Positions 62,621 to 64,000 of a DNA stretch of 64,000 nucleotides are shown in pieces. The DNA is taken from assembly GCA_027452005.1 (NCBI GenBank), contig DAIDHF010000002.1, forward strand, positions 64,661 through 128,660, in the 5' to 3' direction. The position numbers and the translations under genes are program-made. The stretch comes from Acidimicrobiales bacterium. Its GTDB lineage: Bacteria; Actinomycetota; Acidimicrobiia; Acidimicrobiales; JAKAVM01. Under the pieces are notes generated by a model, which saw only the letters and a program-made list of their open reading frames with translations, made no database searches and had not been told where the DNA came from. Every line of letters begins with the position of its first letter. Position 1 is the first letter of the stretch.

Positions 62621-63352
62621 TCAGAGGCCCAAGCTCGGCCCACGCTGCTGGGGACCAGGAGCGTCAAGGCCAGCACGGGTGACATCGGGCGATTTGAAAC
62701 CGGTCGAGTACTCTCGCCAAGTGGAGGCCAACTCCTTCAAATTCCGTCGCATGTCGCGGCTGACCTGGATGTCACCGAGATAGGTAAATGCCTTCCCGAT
62801 TAGTTCGGTTACTTCTTGAGACGCACGAGTGGAAGCCTCGTGAAAAACTCGGACTGCTTCAGCCGCATCGACCCCCTGGTCGAGGAGTGCCAAGATTTCG
62901 AGGCGATCCTTCTCGCCTGGGTTGGTGTCAGGGCGATCGAGTAGAGCGGCAAACTTGGTTGCTATGTGGCCAGGCGGATCGAGCACGACCCAATCGCCCA
63001 CGGACTCTTTTCTTCGCACTAACATCTCGGTCCTTAGCTGAAGGTTCTCACCCAGCCTGGAGACGTGTGGGACGTAAAGATCGAGGTGGATGCCACTTAG
63101 CGTTGCTCGCCACTTACGACCGGCCAAATGGCGAGACTCGCTCATGTCCTCGGTAATTGCTTTGATGAGTGCAAGCTGGGGTCGTGTAACGATCAAATCG
63201 ATGTCGTGGCTCATTGGCCCGTTAGTGCGCACCCAGGTCGCCCATCCGCCAATTAGCACGGCATCGGGAACGGCTCGTTAGACTTCTTTTAGTACCGACC
63301 GGCTTCTGTTGGTGTACTCAGGCGGATAAAAATCGCGGTAACTAGCTGGCAT
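62621..63352 (-). pseudogene. Nucleotidyltransferase (AbiEii-like) interrupted by a stop codon
   Basis: The frame starts at ATG 63352, overlapping the end of the upstream regulator gene, and reads MPASYRDFYPPEYTNRSRSV then LKEV, a TAA at 63278-63280, and RAVPDAVLIGGWATWVRTNG followed by MSHDIDLIV. The last part is the nucleotidyltransferase core (GGW then SxDIDL with the catalytic aspartates). The frame is continuous apart from this stop; without it the protein would be about 243 residues. A truncated product could start at GTG 63259 but would lack the first helix. The remaining domain and Arg-rich C-terminus look intact, so the mutation may be recent. Confidence 0.7.
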
Positions 63353-63953
63353 CGGCGAGAAGCTGGGGGAGTAAGTGGTTTACGAACCGGGCGGCCTGCC
63401 AGCCAGGCAGGTTGAAGAGATCGACCCAGGCCTGGGTCACGGGCGCGACCCTGCCGTAATTACACAGTAGCGGATCGGGCTCTAGTACGATTATCTCCGA
63501 TGTCCGCCCCGATTCTGAATCATCTCCAGGTCGATATCGTCGCAGACGGGGATCTCCATAGATGAGAACGGTCTCGTAGTCCGCGACGGTGTTCCCACCA
63601 ATACGGGCCACGACTGCACCGAATCCCCCAAGAACCGCGGACCGATTAGAGATGCATCGCTCGATGGCCGGGGAGGAACCTTGGACCTGAAATCGCTCTA
63701 CTACATCGTAGCCCAGGTTTCGCTGACCAGCCCACATCATCAGTAGACGGCCAGGATCGATTACACGCAATCCACCTGCTGGTCGAATGACAACCGCTCC
63801 GATTTCAGCCGGGTGCGACAGTGCTCGATGCACAGTGGAAATTCCCATTTCTAGCTCATCTGCTAGGGCTGTGACTGAAGGCCACCGCCGCCTTCGGGTC
63901 ACGATAGCTTCGGTTACTAGATGACGCCAAACCTGTTGGGTCTTCGAGAGCAT
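63342..63953 (-). CDS. Winged-helix regulator, AbiEi-like antitoxin partner
   Basis: A 203-residue protein with an N-terminal winged helix-turn-helix (about 5-65, WPSVTALADELEMGISTVHRALSHPAEIGAV) and a C-terminal region ending VTQAWVDLFNLPGWQAARFVNHLL, which resembles AbiEi-type proteins that pair with AbiEii nucleotidyltransferases. Its stop overlaps the start of the partner gene (ATGCCAGCTAG), so the two were translationally coupled. As antitoxin it would repress its own operon. The start at 63953 is near the window end and is followed upstream by only 47 bases, so regulatory DNA is not fully visible. Confidence 0.7.
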   Translation of the reverse strand: MLSKTQQVWRHLVTEAIVTRRRRWPSVTALADELEMGISTVHRALSHPAEIGAVVIRPAGGLRVIDPGRLLMMWAGQRNLGYDVVERFQVQGSSPAIERCISNRSAVLGGFGAVVARIGGNTVADYETVLIYGDPRLRRYRPGDDSESGRTSEIIVLEPDPLLCNYGRVAPVTQAWVDLFNLPGWQAARFVNHLLPQLLADAS

Positions 63954-63986
63954 GGTATCTATCCTAGCCGATGTTTACACAATTGG

Positions 63987-64000
63987 GTGACGTCCTCTGA
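63987..64000 (+). repeat. Start of another palindromic repeat copy (cut by window end)
   Basis: The last 14 bases, GTGACGTCCTCTGA, equal the first 14 bases of the repeat at 2411-2424. The rest lies outside the window, so the hairpin could not be checked. Confidence 0.4.

Overview
The window looks like a chromosome segment of an actinobacterium, most plausibly of the Acidimicrobiia (inference). Evidence for this includes CrgA, a PknB/PbpA/PstP/FhaB/FhaA signalling-division cluster, the Mec-CysO-CysM cysteine route followed by MurI, Rph and RdgB (the mycobacterial gene order), an HU protein with a Lys/Ala/Pro tail, a LALAA-ending tmRNA tag, and secreted proteins ending in GYWLVxxDGGVFxFGDA repeats, which I associate with Acidimicrobiia. 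No rRNA operon, CRISPR array, prophage or plasmid backbone is visible.

Layout. 1-6.4 kb: the 3' end of an MgtE-N/CBS gene beside an NRAMP-like transporter, then BluB (lower cobalamin ligand), a CDF metal exporter and a divergent thioesterase/thiolase pair. 6.5-14.7 kb: crgA, a TrpG/PabA amidotransferase and the operon fhaA-fhaB-pstP-pbpA-pknB, which controls peptidoglycan synthesis and division but has no RodA/FtsW gene in its usual place. 14.8-16.8 kb: an IS605-type insertion with tnpB and tnpA, whose left end now encodes the tail of a PqqC/CADD-like oxygenase. 17.5-22.4 kb: an alpha/beta hydrolase, a membrane-anchored propeller protein, a nucleotidyltransferase pair of toxin-antitoxin type, two tRNAs and a YtxH-like protein. 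22.5-28.4 kb: dnaG and the primary sigma factor (overlapping start/stop), a TetR regulator with a palindromic operator, and an MFS transporter.

28.5-38.9 kb: a large NHL-repeat lipoprotein, a GH36 alpha-galactosidase, a DUF929/VKOR disulfide-forming pair, a Bax-inhibitor-like protein, HU, tmRNA and SmpB (the last two form the trans-translation system). 39-44.5 kb: mec-cysO-cysM, an LLM oxidoreductase, an NTF2-like protein, murI, rph and rdgB. 44.6-50.7 kb: a D-threonine aldolase-like enzyme, a TauE/SafE exporter with its DUF1634 partner, a PhyH dioxygenase, an acyl-CoA ligase, tRNA-His, a YgjP-type metallopeptidase and tRNA-Lys. 51-56.2 kb: a secreted glycine-rich surface protein facing a giant LuxR-family (LAL) regulator. 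56.2-57.7 kb: a gene-poor patch of mobile-element debris. 57.7-62.5 kb: a PspA envelope-stress operon with three consecutive double-YbjQ proteins. 62.6-64 kb: an AbiEi/AbiEii-like pair whose nucleotidyltransferase carries an in-frame stop.

The less ordinary observations are the PspA/YbjQ array, small palindrome-ended repeats resembling non-autonomous IS200/IS605 derivatives, a nucleotidyltransferase interrupted by a nonsense codon, a second one with a Cys/His tail, the NRAMP/MgtE-N pairing, and IS-driven replacement of a protein C-terminus. I found no complete system that I can call wholly undescribed.
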